This document shows positions 11,619 through 22,653 of a stretch of DNA of 64,000 nucleotides, in pieces. Positions within the stretch are counted from its first letter, which is position 1, and each line of letters starts with the position of its first letter. Both the position numbers and the translations under genes were made by a program. The stretch is from assembly GCA_964016885.1 (NCBI GenBank), contig OZ024740.1, forward strand, positions 296,676,670-296,740,669, given 5' to 3'. The stretch comes from Eledone cirrhosa. Its lineage: Eukaryota; Mollusca; Cephalopoda; Octopoda; Eledonidae. The notes beneath the pieces are model-generated. The model was not told the DNA's origin and did no database searches. It saw only the letters and a list, made by a program, of their open reading frames with translations.

Positions 11619-12079
11619 GGCTGCAGGTAGTGGCTTGATATTCATTTCAACAAACTTTCCAGTTAACTAACATCAATGACTGAGACTCAAAGAATAATAA
11701 TAATAATCATCATCACCACCACCACCAAAAAAATCTAGCCAAGCCAACGAACCCTCCCGTAAGTTTTTGATTTTTACATATTTAAAACAACTGTGATAGA
11801 ATAATTCTTATTACAAATGAAACATAAGATTACAGTTTTGACTCTCAGCAAGCCACAACGCATCACATTATGGCATAGGGCCCCAATATTAATATTTAAT
11901 TTTGAATCAGAAATGTTATAGTCAAAAAAGAGAAAAATCGCTACGTGGACAGACAGGCAAATAATTTCACCACCAACACCACCACCGCCACCATCACCAC
12001 TACCACACAAAAAAATCTAGCCAAGCCAACTGCTACTTCAACTTCTATTTCTACTTCAACTTCAACACCATCACTACAG

Positions 12080-12237
12080 TACTACGATCATATCACCACC
12101 ACCACCACTGCCTCATTATCGCTACCGCCGCTATTCTCTCCCACTACCTCCTGCTAAGTACTACTATCACATCACCACCACCACCACTGCCTCATTATCG
12201 CTACCGCCGCTATTCTCTCCCACTATCTCCTGCTAAG
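12080..12237. repeat. 79-bp tandem duplication
   Basis: Two nearly identical units, 12080-12158 and 12159-12237, contain (CCA)n and GCTACCGCCGCTATTCTC. They lie between R2-type LINE copies 1 and 2. The flanking motif AAAAAATCTAGCCAAGCCAA also occurs twice, at 11728 and 12009. Confidence 0.9.
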
Positions 12238-12271
12238 ACAGAGGGATCGTAGTATTCCCACTAAGTGAGGA

Positions 12272-13405
12272 AGCTGTGTCTATTATTAGGTACAGTGCGG
12301 GAATTCTGAGATGGAATGTTGCTGAACAAAAAGAAATGGATAGGAAGACTAGGAAGCTATTGGTTATCTACAACATGTTCCACAAGAGGAGTGATGTCGA
12401 TAGACTCTACTTAAGGAGATCTGAAGGTGGAAGCATAGAGGACTGTGTTCAGATGGAGAAAAACAACCTACACAAATACGTGACTGATAGTAGGGAGCCA
12501 ATGCTCAGAATTGTACTGAAGGAGAGGACAATAGACCAGGGGATGTCCAAGGAGGCAATAACAAGAAGGATGAAGAGCAACCTTCATGGAAAATCCCTTC
12601 ATAGTACCTTCTTTGATAAAACTGAATTTAGAGATCCACAGATATGGAACTGGTTGAAAAGAGGAGACCTTAAAAAGGCTAAAGAAAGAATGCTAATGGC
12701 TGCGCAAGAGCAGGCCCTCAAAACGAAGTGGCTGAAACACCATATTTACAAGGAGGAGGCTAGCTCACTGTGTAGGATCTGTGGAGAGAGAAAGGAGACC
12801 GTGGCTCACATTGTATCCGAGTGTAAACACTTATCCCAGACTCACTATAAAGGCTGGAGACATGATGTGATGGGCAGGGTGATCCACTGGCACCTATGCA
12901 AAGTAAACAGTTTACCAGTATAAGCCAGAGTCGGTGATGGAAAACGATCAGGTGAAGGTGCTGTGGGATTTTAAGACTCAGACGGACAAGAAACTGGAAC
13001 ACAATAGACCTGACTTGATGGTTTTGGACAAGGGAAAAAGATCGCGCCTGATTGTGGATGTAGCCTGCCCATTCCATACGAGAGTGCAAGAGGAGAGGGA
13101 GAAAATTAACCGATACCAGGACTTAAAGTGGGAGGTAAAAAGGATTTGGAACTACCATGATGTCAAAGTGGTCCCGATTGTCATAGGCGCACTAGGTACT
13201 ATCTCAAAGAGTTTCCAAGGTTGGTTAAAGAAAATTGGTCCCGCCCCGCTTTTTGGAACACTTCAAAAGGCATGCTTGCTGGGAACAACAAGAACCCTCC
13301 GATACGTCCTGAATATCTGAGGCTGCAGGTAGTGACTTGATATTCATTTCAACAAACTTTCCAGTTAAATAACATCAATGACTGAGACTCAAAGAACAAT
13401 AATAA
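12272..13405 (+). mobile_element. R2-superfamily-like LINE, copy 2, 5'-truncated
   Basis: This copy starts abruptly at GCTGTGTCTATTATTAGG, matching position 10528 of copy 1, and runs to the same 3' tail. The open stretch 12276-12923 keeps the thumb and an intact Cys-His knuckle (CRICGERKETVAHIVSEC). The stretch 12934-13320 keeps the nuclease core (RPDLMVLDKGK, LIVDVACPFH). Compared with copy 1 it lacks the residues GRGLI in the thumb and about 20 bp near 12920. Its frames are otherwise less broken, so it may be younger. Confidence 0.85.
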
Positions 13406-13432
13406 TAACACTATTAATAATTATTAATTAAT

Positions 13433-13466
13433 TGTTTCTACTTTTGGCACAAGGCCAGCAATTATA
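13433..13466 (-). mobile_element. SINE tail fragment
   Basis: Only the last 34 bases of the main SINE tail are present (TTGTTTCTACTTTTGGCAC). They are fused directly to dispersed repeat X. Confidence 0.7.
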
Positions 13467-13489
13467 ACATCGCATTACTGGTAATGCAA

Positions 13490-13735
13490 TTGTGCAATGC
13501 CTGGGCGTGAAGAATAATTTTAAAGTGAGGAAAGACTGCGCACTGAGCCAATCCCACTCTCTGAGCGACAGTAGCTATAACCCGAAAAGAAGAAAAGATC
13601 AACATCATCGGTAACTACTGAGCCGCAGGTTTTATGTCAGAGTTAACCCAGTTTCCTGAGATGTCTTCTCCTAGAAGCCCGATTAGTTCTATGTCCCTGC
13701 GCATAAAAAAAGCCACTTATTGACACTCATATGTA
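13490..13735 (-). repeat. Dispersed repeat X, minus copy
   Basis: Reverse-complement match to 3806-4075 (shared CCAATCCCACTCTCTGAG and GATCAACATCATCG). Class unknown and no coding potential. Confidence 0.6.
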
Positions 13736-13736
13736 C

Positions 13737-13737
<1 letters not shown>

Positions 13738-13825
<88 letters not shown>

Positions 13826-13855
13826 ATGCATACAAACAAACACACACACACACCA
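13738..13855. repeat. (AC)n microsatellite
   Basis: A nearly pure AC run of about 85 bp is followed by a second short run. Open reading frames of alternating Thr-His here are artefacts. Confidence 0.97.
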
Positions 13856-13965
13856 CTCACATACACATACACATATATATATTACCATCATTACTGATAC
13901 AAGATCATGTCAACTGTTGACTTTCGAAAGAGTTTGTATAATTGAAGCCGTGTGTTACTGTTCAG

Positions 13966-14156
13966 TAGTGGATTGGCAGTATCGGTAGAAGGTCGGACGC
14001 CATGCTTTGACGCATAGAGTTACGGCCCTTGTCATTCTGAGTTCAAATCCCGCCGAGGTTAACTTTGCCTTTCATCCTTACATGGTCGATAAAATAAAGT
14101 ACCAGTAATGCACTGGGTAATTGCTGGCCTTGTGCCAAAAGTAGAAACAATTATTA
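13966..14156 (+). mobile_element. tRNA-derived SINE, full length
   Basis: The head GGATTGGCAGTATCGG, B box GTTCAAATCCC and body ending TAGAAACAATTATT are all present in plus orientation. Confidence 0.9.
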
Positions 14157-14187
14157 TTGTCACAATTATTATTATTATTATTGCTTT

Positions 14188-14338
14188 ACAACATAGAGCT
14201 ATGGCCCTCTACGTTCCAAGTTCAAATCCCGCCGAGGTCAGCCTTGCCCTTCATCCCCACGGAGTCGACAAAACAAAGCACCACCAATGCGCTGGGACAA
14301 TCGCTGGCCCCGTGCCAAAAGCAGAAAAATTATTATTA
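14188..14338 (+). mobile_element. tRNA-derived SINE, diverged and missing the start of the head
   Basis: This is a diverged copy with B box GTTCAAATCCC, a body with many C-to-T type differences from the main family, and the tail GCAGAAAAATTATT. It lies just downstream of another SINE in the same orientation. Confidence 0.8.
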
Positions 14339-14640
14339 TTATAGTTGTTGTTTTCTTAAGGCCTGATCGCTGGTGATGGTAATGGTGGTGGTGGTGATGG
14401 ATGGATGGTGGTGGTGATGGTGGTGGCAGCTGATGATGATGTTGTTGTTTGTTTGTTTGTTTGTTTGGTTTTTTTTTTAAATTTAATTTTATTGTTTGAT
14501 GCCGCAGTTGTAAATGTTGGTGCAGTTCCTCTTGATGTTGGTGTTCATTTCATTCTGATGCTGTTGTTGCTGTAGACATTGGTGTTGGTGTTGGTGTTGT
14601 TCTTGTAGATGTTGGGGTTGAAATTTGGTCGTCTTAACTG
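14339..14640. repeat. GT/GGT-rich simple sequence
   Basis: GGTGGTGATGG and GTTTGTTTG runs fill this stretch. No gene is seen. Confidence 0.7.
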
Positions 14641-14971
14641 AGTGATATATATATATATATATAGACATACTATGTTAATTTTAAATCTAACCACCCCACT
14701 AACATTAAAAATGCTATAGTCAGTAATATTGAAAAAAGAATCTCAAATCTATCCTCTAATAAAGATATCTTCGACGCCAATGCCATTACTATAATAATGC
14801 GCTTTCTAAAGCCGGTTATCCTGATAAAATAAATACAGTAAGGAAACCAATCATCGAAGGTCTTATAGTAAAATAATTAATTATGAACATTCCAATAACT
14901 TAAATAAAAGACCTAGACACAAAAATATAATTTGGTATAATGCTCCTTTTTCTCTATCTATTAATAATAAT

Positions 14972-15150
14972 TGTTTCTACTTTAGGCACAAGGCCAGCAA
15001 TTACCCAGTGCATTACTGGTACTTTATTTTATCGACCCCGTAAGGATGAAAGGCAAAGTCAACCTCGGCGGGATTTGAACTCAGATCGTAAAGGGACGTA
15101 ACTATGCTGGAAAGCATGGCGTCCGACCCTCTACTGATACTGCCAATCCA
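14972..15150 (-). mobile_element. tRNA-derived SINE inserted in a PLE
   Basis: This is a complete copy on the minus strand flanked by CTATCTATTAATAATAAT at 14954-14971 and 15151-15168. Removing it rejoins the PLE sequence, so the SINE inserted later than the PLE. Confidence 0.95.
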
Positions 15151-15442
15151 CTATCTATTAATAATAATATTCCTAAACTATTATTTAGGGCCTTAGATAA
15201 ATGCTTCCCCTCTCACATATCTATAGTAAAATCTTTAACAAACATACAATTAAATTTTCTTATTCCACCACTTCCAACATCTCTAACATTATCTCTAAAC
15301 ACAACAATAAAATATTAAATAATAAATTATATCCTTCCAACACAACACTAAGCGTCATAATAATAGCAGTAGTATACCCGACGTCATTGTTAACTCTAGG
15401 CTAGATTCTGTAAATTTAAATACGACGTCAAACGCAACTTCG

Positions 15443-15853
15443 TTGAATGTTCATAATACCAATCTAAATCAGGAAACTATTGTTCCTATCGTAAATAACT
15501 TCTCCAATCCAATTCCTTCTATAAATAATACTAGGTCACTTGTTAATAACTCTGTTAATCTCTCTAATCATAATTGTAATTGCCCTATTAGAACTAAATG
15601 TCCTCTTAATAACCATTGTCTTGATAAAAACTTAGTCTATGAATGTAAGGTTATAACTGATACTAATTCCTTTACCTATTTCGGTTCCACTTCCACTTCC
15701 TTCAAAGCTAGATTTTATAATCACAAATCGTCTTTTAAATACCAACTTAAAAGAACTAACACAGCACTCTCGGAACTCATATGGTCCTTAAAAGACAAAA
15801 ATATTAACTATAACATCTCTTGGAGAAGGTTTGCTCCGCCTTTCCTTACTTGA
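15443..15853 (+). pseudogene. PLE GIY-YIG endonuclease fragment
   Basis: This 136-codon stretch holds the low-complexity linker, the Cys-rich knuckle (CNCPIRTKCP...C) and the GIY-YIG core with the Tyr-x-Gly (TYFGST) and the downstream Arg. The frame ends at the SWRRF position although the protein of this family continues with a C-x-x-C segment (CNLCLAE), which is visible in another frame. Confidence 0.8.
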
Positions 15854-15900
15854 ATTCTTCCCTATCCAGAACATGTAATCTCTGCCTAGCCGAGAAATTT

Positions 15901-16880
15901 ACCATTATATCTATAGACATACGTAGATATAATATATATATACATATACACACACAGTAGAGAGATTGCCAACAGCTCAGTGAATTTAGTCTAGATAGAG
16001 TAATGACTTGTGTAAATGTAAATGTGGTGGTGGGGAGATAGTGTAGATGTTATTGTGGTGGCGGGGGGCAGTAAGATGTATCTAGTTCATTTGTCCGTTT
16101 TCCTCTCTTTTCAAAATTTGAATTTTTAGTTATGTTACTGTAGTGACTCCTTGGGTCGAGAAGGAAAGTTAATGAGAGTTACGTGTCCCATGGAGACTAT
16201 AAATTGAGAAACTGAAAGTACCCGCTCTCTTACAAAGCTAGCCGTCCAGGAGTTAAGATGTAATTTTGCCTTCTCCCACTTTTCATTTCACCCACACCAT
16301 GTGGAATGAACATATTAAGAGCAACTCTCTCTCAGGCGACTTCAACTTCGGAACAGAAAACCAATAACACCGTGTAGAGATTAACTATTTCTCACACCTC
16401 GTCGCCAATTCTACAACTAATAATACCAATTATACATATTATATTATTTCAAAAGGTATGTCTTATTTCCAAGTTGTAACACGCACTCATAACAATTATG
16501 ATGAGACAATTATAGACACTCGTGTGAGATATTTCAGAATGTTCATTTAATTACTTTATTCCTAAATTGATGACCAAATAACGTAAACACTAAATAAAAT
16601 CGACGAACTTTCTTGCCCGTTAAATTACATTGGGATGCAAGTAAGTGTAAAATGTAAATAAAGATTGCTCTGGGAAAATATATGAAAATATTTGTGTAAC
16701 TTCCACAACTTCTATCGGGATATTTCCCGCGTCTAGTGAGCAAAATTTTGTTGCATTTTGATGTTTCAGAATACAAAAATTAATCAAAACTTACCACACG
16801 AAAAGACAGCGTGTGTTGTCCGATCTATACATACATACCTACATACATGCAAGTTAAATAAGAAAACATAAGTAGACTAC
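15901..16880. other. Intron sequence, possible solo LTR near 16130-16430
   Basis: No gene is seen. The part from about 16130 (TGTAGTGACTCCTTGGGTC), with ACTATAAATTG near 16195 and CAACTTCGGAACAG near 16340, has the composition of a retroviral-type LTR. Matching ends or target duplication could not be found, so this is only a suggestion. The remainder is AT-rich. Confidence 0.25.
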
Positions 16881-17007
16881 CTTCTTGGTAAAATCGTGAA
16901 GAATTTTCAAACATTTGGCTGCTTCTCTCCCCATAGGATGTAAATTGAAGAGTATATCAGGCCACAGCCATGGAGATTTGGACCGGTAAGCAGCGATATC
17001 ACTCATT
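16881..17007 (-). CDS. Cytochrome P450 (CYP4 clan), exon with the WLWPD motif
   Basis: This is a host exon of 127 bp with acceptor TATTTTAG and donor GTAGTC. It encodes RMSDIAAYRSKSPWLWPD and continues to HPMGREAAKCLKILHDF, ending TKK. The PWLWPD...G.E..K.LKILHDFT pattern is typical of CYP4 enzymes in the region before the long hydrophilic linker. The first codon is split with the preceding exon (24079-24148), giving KR-MSD. The exon ends in phase 0 and joins VIEER of the exon at 3406-3585. The exon is too short for a long open reading frame and was found by its splice sites and by family resemblance. Confidence 0.93.
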
Positions 17008-17402
17008 CTAAAATATTACACAAAATTAATTATTAATTAATTTACTACTAATAAAATTAATTAACAACATATCGGTGGTATTTAACAAAAGATTATGGAT
17101 CTTGCATTAGTTTCAATGATGAGTGGTACAGTTATATGTGATCAACAGAACTACCTACTCATTTAATTAAGAGTATTCTACAAACATGTGTACATATAAT
17201 GTAATCATTGGTCAGATTCAACAGGGCACAATGTGTAACAGAGCCAGATCTTAGAATTACAGATCTTTTTGTTTTTAAATAGTTGAGGATTGAAGAATCT
17301 ATAGTCATGCATGCATATGAATAAATTGAAAATATATTTGTATATATACATACATATGCATACATATATACATATATATATACACATGTATATACATATA
17401 TT

Positions 17403-17404
<2 letters not shown>

Positions 17405-17485
<81 letters not shown>

Positions 17486-17486
17486 G
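17405..17486. repeat. (AC)n/(AT)n microsatellite
   Basis: An AC run of about 60 bp passes into AT repeats. Confidence 0.95.
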
Positions 17487-17603
17487 TATTGGAAAGTCTA
17501 AAGAAATAAGGTATGTTTATAAATAAACATTTTGAAATCTGTAGCTATGCAAAAACACCGGCGGCTATCGCCACCTGGTGGTGTCCAGCAGAAGCAAGGG
17601 GGA

Positions 17604-17651
17604 CAATCGTCGATGCATTTCAAACTGAACTAGTTCTCATCAGGATGGTCT
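17604..17651 (-). ncRNA. Hammerhead ribozyme candidate 1 (minus strand)
   Basis: On the minus strand the core CTGATGA (17637-17643) is followed by stem II GAAC/GTTT with a seven-base loop. Next come GAAA (17618-17621), a short stem III read as ATGCAT, and the cleavage site U-C at 17613-17612. All invariant hammerhead core bases are present. Stem I (17644-17651 with 17604-17611) is imperfect: five of its first seven positions pair. Hammerheads of this minimal type I form are known from Penelope-like elements and metazoan retrozymes. The element carrying it was not identified. It is 597 bp upstream of the exon at 16881-17007, in the sense of that gene's transcript. Confidence 0.55.
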
Positions 17652-18109
17652 CTCCTGCTCTTGCAACTGCTCTGGACTTGAAAGCAGGCAAGAATATCTA
17701 CTTTTCTCGTCTGTAAAAATGAAGAGATTAATCTCATTTGCATATGAAGCTGTATAAGTTGGCAATATAAGATATCCTCATTCCATCTTAAGATGCATTA
17801 CTGACTTGCATGTTACGCAACTTGGCGTGTAGCTTACGAATTCCCTGAAACCTATTGAAGATATTTATCTAATATCTATCGATCAGGTACAAGTTAGTCT
17901 TTAACCTGTTTGTATGTTCGTTGTTGTAGTATTAAAGTGGCAACACGTCTCTGGTCGCATTTTTCATTGTGTCACATTACCTAACTTATGTTATTACTCT
18001 GAGCATTAATTCAATGATTTTGTCTCATTGAGTGCTTTGTAGCAGCCTCCAAAAAATTTGATTCCGAACTTGCTACTCACAGTTGCAACTTCGGTTATAC
18101 TCACTATTA
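17652..18109. other. Intron sequence, no gene seen
   Basis: No exon or transposon protein was recognised. The sequence around 17560-17720 has a different composition from its surroundings and probably belongs to the element that carries the ribozyme motif. Confidence 0.35.
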
Positions 18110-18271
18110 TTATTGGTGGACCATGTCGGGCGCATGCTACTCGATCCCGGGCAAATGTGTGAAGCTTTTCAGCGACACTTCGCTCAGCTGTTCGGGGGCA
18201 GCGGCGGGCCGGATCGAGGTATGAACTTTAGTGCCTACCTCGACTGACTGCCGTGGCTCTCGGCCACTGAG

Positions 18272-18933
18272 GTGGAGTGTTGCGAAAAGCCGATAACAGC
18301 AGCTGAAGTACGGGAGGCAATGACTGGCTGCACAAGGGGTAAATCGCCTGGTTTGGATGGTCTGCCCTATGAACTTTACGTACAGATGCCAGACTTGTTC
18401 GGAGGCATCTTGGCAGACGTCTACTGCAACTGGCAACAGAACGGGAGAATTCTCAGCTCTGTGAGCCGAGGAGCGGTGGCGCTGCTGAGAAAGGATCCAA
18501 ACAAGGGGATAACATACATAATTTCAGGCCCATAACTCTGCTAAACACAGATTTCAAGATTTTGGCCAAGGTGCAAGCAAAGAGGTTGGCGTTTGTCGTT
18601 GGTGGTTTAGTGGGAGAGGTGCAGACATGTGCCATTCCAGACAGATCTATCCATGACAACCTCCACTTCATGCGATACATCATGGAGAGGGTAGCTAGGG
18701 AACTTGGCACGGGTGGGTCCTTGATCAATTTAGATCAGTCGAAAGCTTTCGATAGGGTCGACCATCGTTATCTGGCGGCAGTCCTAAGGGTGGCTGGTTT
18801 TGGGCCCATCTTCAGAGGCTGGATCGCTGCCATGCACAGCGACATCTGCTCTGTGGTGAGAGTGAACGGTCACCTTTTGGAAACGTCCCTCTTGTACGTA
18901 TTGATTCTCGAGCCATTACTGCACAAACTGTAG
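18272..18933 (+). pseudogene. TX1-like LINE reverse transcriptase palm, N-terminal half
   Basis: Two open stretches (18272-18535 and 18562-18933) cover the fingers and motif A of the RT. They are separated by a frameshift at about 18525 within a conserved NFRPITLLN-type segment. The frame ends before motif C, which appears near 18975 in another frame. Confidence 0.7.
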
Positions 18934-19462
18934 ACGTTGAAGGGATCCCGCGCGAACTAGGATGCGGAAGATCCGTGTCAGCATATGCAGACGATGTCAA
19001 CGTAGTGGTATCGAATGCCAAACATATCGAGGCGATCGGCAGTACACTAAGAGAATACGAAGCGGTGACAGGAGCAATAATCAACCAGGAAAAGTCGGTG
19101 GGATTGCAGCTCGGCACCTGGAGAGGCAGGTCCATGCCGTCCAATAGCGTCGTCGGACGAACTTGCTAGGGGTCTGGTTCAGTCCGGACCTCCAGACGGA
19201 CAAAAACTGGGACGAGGTGACGAGCAGGGTGGCTTATCTCACCCAGAAATGAGAAGAGAAGAAGCTATCCCTGAAAGGCCGAGTGGAGGTGGCGAATACG
19301 TACATCGCGTCCGTCATCTACTACACCTTGACCGTTGTACCTTGTCCTAAGCCTCGCCTGACTGCGCTGGAGCATTTGCTCTTTCGCTTTTTGTGGAAGG
19401 GACGCGCTCCGATGGTCAGGCGGTCCATCTGCTGTTAACACCCGCTATGTGGAGGGCTGGGC

Positions 19463-20300
19463 ATGCCGTGGCTGATGATGCGCAAACACACGCTCAGGCT
19501 ACGACATCTCCACCTCTTTCTCGACGGTGATCAGGTGTGGTCGCCGTTTGCTAGACACGTCTTTCCCCAGCTTGTCTCCTTGACAGAGCTCCAGTCCTGG
19601 GTCAAGCGAAGACCGAGAGGGAGCAATTGGAGACTGGAATGTCTTCAGGCGCTCACAGCCCTCAACCAGTCGGGCAATGTGATCGGTGGAAACTCCACCT
19701 TGGCGTTCTATAGAGGATTAGTGGAGGGGAAGAGCGACGACGTACTTGGAGAAACTCTAGGCGTCGATGAAAATCAACTAGCCAATCTCTTCGGAAGAAC
19801 TTTCGGGGCCTATGGACAATTTCCAGAAATCCCTGGCCTGGCAGTGCTACTGAGCAGCTTTGCCAGTTTGGAATAAACTCTACAGGCATGGATGTGCCGT
19901 CAGCCGGGCATGTCCGAGATGGGTGCAGGGCGACGAAACCGTCCTGCACACATTCGTCCAGTGTCCGAGCATTGCTGACTTGTGGGTTTATGTCGAACAC
20001 CTGCTGTCGCGTGTAGAACGGATCCGGCTATCAGCTGAGTCCATCGTGAGGACTGCCCCGCCCTCCTCCTTTAGCCGGGAAGAGCACGCAGTTTTTATCT
20101 GTCTGGTGGCCATGGCGAAAGAGATAGTATGGTGGACGCGTCTGAAAGGGCTGAAGACGAGCACTTACCTCTTCGGTGATGCCCTGATTAACTTTTTCAA
20201 ATTTCATTTGAAAAGGAAAAGCAGGGTAGAGAGGGAAGTGCTCTCTTCCCAGCATTTTGTTGAAAGATGGGTGAGAGAGAGGCAAGAATGGCCCGAGTGA
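19463..20300 (+). pseudogene. TX1-like LINE C-terminal region
   Basis: Two overlapping open stretches (19463-19876 and 19860-20300) cover the C-terminal region after the RT thumb. The second contains a Cys-rich segment with a WVQGDETVLHTFVQCP pattern, which occurs near the end of many L1-group proteins. A one-base shift near 19870 joins them. Confidence 0.7.
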
Positions 20301-20613
20301 ATGGGCCTACGTGCTTTTGTTCTGTGTATGAACATAAATAAATAATGTAATATTTCTGCTCTCCTCCCGATTGAGCACTGTTTTCCCTTTTCCTTTATCA
20401 TACTTACAGATATTGTTACACACACACGCATATATATCATCATCATCATCATGATCATCATCATCATTTTACGTCCGCTTTTCCCTGCTTGCAAAAGTGT
20501 GACGGGTCCTATTCAGCACAGCATCTCTCAACTTGTCACGGTCCTTTGTCATCTCCACCGTGAGCTTCAGCGATCTTAGGTCTGCTCTCACCACCTATGT
20601 ATGTATTTATGTG

Positions 20614-20729
<116 letters not shown>

Positions 20730-20735
20730 ATAATA

Positions 20736-20926
20736 ATTGTTTCTACTTTTTGGCACAAGGCCACCAATTACGCAGTGCATTACTGGTACTTTATTTTATC
20801 GACCCCGTAAGGATGAAAGGCAAAGTTAACCTCGGCGGGATTTGAACTCAGAATGGCAAGGACCGTAACTCTATGCGTCAAAGATTGGCGTCCGACCTTC
20901 TACCGATACTGCCAATCCAAATGGTT
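20736..20926 (-). mobile_element. tRNA-derived SINE, full length
   Basis: A complete minus-strand copy lies within the left arm. It is duplicated as 22654-22846. Confidence 0.9.
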
Positions 20927-20935
20927 TCTTATATA

Positions 20936-21058
20936 GGCACAAGGCCAGCAATTTTGGGGGAGAAGAATGTCGATCAAATCGACTCCAGTGCGTGACCAGA
21001 ACTTTATTTTATCGACCCCGTAAGGATGAAAGAGAAAGTTAACCTCAGCTGGATTTAA
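20936..21058 (-). mobile_element. tRNA-derived SINE, longer subtype, truncated
   Basis: This copy carries an extra segment (GTCGATCAAATCGACTCCAG) between tail and body that the common SINE lacks. The subtype also occurs at 22497-22628, 49993-50203 and 50267-50483. The head is cut where the R2-type LINE begins. Confidence 0.8.
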
Positions 21059-22382
21059 TGGTGTTAGTAAGTGTGGAGTCCTAGTGATGAAGAGGGGTAA
21101 ATTGAACAGAAGAAACGGAATCCAGGTACCAACAGGTGAGATGATAAAGGAAATTGACACTGAAGAAGGATACAAATATTTGGGTGTTCTGGAGGCAGAT
21201 GACATCAAGAACAAAAAAATGAAGGAATTGCTAAGATCTGACTACATAAGGAGATTAAGGAACATACTAAAATCACATCTAAATAGTAGGAATATCATAA
21301 GTGTAGTAAATTCCCAAGCTGTGTCTATTATTATGATGCAGTATGGGAATTCTGAAATGTATAGGAAATGGATAGGAAGATTAGGATGCTGATGACTACC
21401 TACATCATGTTCCACAATAGGAGTGATGTTGATAGACTCTACTTAAAGAGATCTGAAGGTGGAAGAGGTCTTATCAGCATAGAGGACTGTGTTCAGATGG
21501 AGAAAAGCAGTCTGCACAAATATGTGTCTGACAGTAGGGAGCCAATGCTCAAAGTTGTACTAAAGGAGAAGACAATAGACCAGGGGACGTCCAAGGAGGA
21601 GATAACAACAAGGAGGAAGATCAACCTTCATGAAAAATCCCTTCATAGCACCTTCTTTAAGAAAACGGAATTTAGAGCTCCACAGACATGGAACTGGTTA
21701 AAAAGAGGAGACCTTTAAAAAGCTACAGAAGGAATGGTAATGGCTGCACAAGAGCAAGGCATCAGAATGAAGTGGGTGAAACACCATATTGACAAGGAGG
21801 AGGCTAGCTCACTGTGTAGGATCTGTGGAGAGAGAGGAGACTATGGCTCACATTGTATCCGAATGTAAACACCTAGCCCAGACTCACTATAAAAGCTGGA
21901 GACATGATATGATCGTAAAGGTGATTCACTGGCATTTATGCAAACTAAACAATTTACCACATTCTGAGAAGGGGTAAGCCAGAGTCGGTGATAGAAAACG
22001 ATCAAGTGAAGGGGCTATAGGATTTCAGGATACAGACGGACAAGAAATTAGAACACAATAGGCCTGACCTGGTGGTTTTTGACAAGGAAAAAAGATCGTG
22101 CCATAGATGTAGCCTGCCCATCTTACACGAGAGTACAAGAAGGGGAAAATTTACCAATACCAGGTTTTAAAGTGGGAGTTAAAAAGGATTTGGGACTGTC
22201 ATGAGATCAAGGTCATCCCAATTGTCATAGGAGCACTAGGTACTATCTCAAAGAGTTTTCAATGATGGTTAAAGAACATTAGTCCAGCCCTGTTTTATGG
22301 AACACTTCAAAAGGCATGCTTGATGGGAACAGAAAGAACCCTCCACTATGTTCTGAATATTTGAGCCTCAGATATTCATGTC
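21059..22382 (+). mobile_element. R2-superfamily-like LINE, copy 3, in the centre of an inverted duplication
   Basis: It begins inside the RT (SKCGVLVMKRGK region) and runs to the usual 3' end near 22365. Open stretches 21084-21392, 21368-21718 and 21789-21977 hold parts of the thumb and knuckle. The nuclease segment (22040-22360) is badly broken. The first ~135 bp recur inverted at 22383-22520. Confidence 0.85.
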
Positions 22383-22496
22383 TCCAGAACACCCAAATAT
22401 TTGTATCATTCTTCAGTGTCAATTTCCTTTATCATCTCACCTGTTGGTACCTGGATTCCATTGCTTCTGTTCAATTTACACCTCTTCATCACTAGG

Positions 22497-22630
22497 ACTC
22501 CACACTTACTAACACCATTAAATCCTGCTGAGGTTAACTTTGTCTTTCATCCTTACGGGGTCGATAAAATAAAGTTCCAATCACGCACTGGAGTCGATTT
22601 GATCGACTTTCTTCTCCCCAAAAATTGCTG
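22497..22630 (+). mobile_element. tRNA-derived SINE, longer subtype (arm copy)
   Basis: This is the mirror copy of 20936-21058, with the GTCGATTTGATCGAC segment. Confidence 0.8.
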
Positions 22631-22653
22631 GCCTTTATTATTATTATTAGGGT

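Larger units (their letters stand above)
9640..11690 (+). mobile_element. R2-superfamily-like LINE with restriction-like endonuclease, copy 1
   Basis: Translation gives an RT ([15 protein letters not shown], motif [14 protein letters not shown], motif B FQGDSLSPLLF, motif C LFMDDLKLFG). A long thumb region follows, then a cysteine-histidine knuckle (CRICGER..., HIVSEC), then a C-terminal restriction-like nuclease (NRPDLVVVDKEK, LIVDVACPFD). This order is that of the R2/NeSL/CRE-type LINEs, which cut with a C-terminal nuclease in place of an N-terminal endonuclease. It is 5'-truncated at about 9685 and has an in-frame stop near 9950, a shift in the A-run at about 10428-10436 and a shift near 11072. 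The 3' end has a GA-rich tail followed by AATA repeats. Two further copies lie at 12272 and 21059. Confidence 0.85.
14660..15900 (+). mobile_element. Penelope-like element (YRDD type), 3' part, split by a SINE
   Basis: The sequence is close to the PLE at 45430-48028 on the other strand. It starts in the linker after the RT (KNAIVSNIEKRISNLSSN) and runs through a cysteine-rich segment (NCNCPIRTKCPLNNHCLD) into a GIY-YIG nuclease (YECKVITDTNS, FTYFGSTSTSFKARFYNH). PLE proteins join a reverse transcriptase to this nuclease. A SINE at 14972-15150 interrupts it with an 18-bp target duplication. Frameshifts occur near 14790, 15200-15440 and at the end of the nuclease near 15845, so it is a dead copy. 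The RT itself is missing. Confidence 0.88.
18110..20345 (+). mobile_element. TX1-like (L1-group) LINE, RT to 3' end, degenerate
   Basis: The RT is visible in several frames: CTRGKSPGLDGLPYELY (18330s), DRSIHDNLHFMRYIMERV, motif A LINLDQSKAFDRVDH, and motif C VSAYADDVNVVVSNA at about 18975. The C-terminal region follows (18960-20300), with a Cys-His knuckle-like CPRWVQGDETVLHTFVQCPS and the end ERWVRERQEW. The style is that of TX1/L1-type elements of invertebrates. Shifts near 18530, 18930, 19165 and 19440-19460 and elsewhere make it inactive. GC content is above the surroundings. The short 3' region ends ATAAATAAATAAT and is part of the left arm of the inverted duplication at 20309-21194. Confidence 0.8.

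Noticed and set aside
13738..13855. CRISPR-like regular repeats
   Set aside because: All arrays here are microsatellites or minisatellites without unique spacers, and the genome is eukaryotic.
13731..13988. Open frames of Thr-His, Ile-Tyr, Cys-Val or Gln repeats across microsatellites (also 5697, 17311, 20597, 22795, 23050, 30389, 39356, 44661)
   Set aside because: They are produced by simple repeats and occur on both strands.
14030..14060. tRNA-like B boxes (GTTCAAATCCC) at many places
   Set aside because: They belong to SINE heads. No cloverleaf of a working tRNA gene was found.
16130..16430. Solo LTR of a Gypsy-type element
   Set aside because: No matching TG...CA ends with target duplication or primer-binding site could be shown. 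Kept only as a low-confidence remark.
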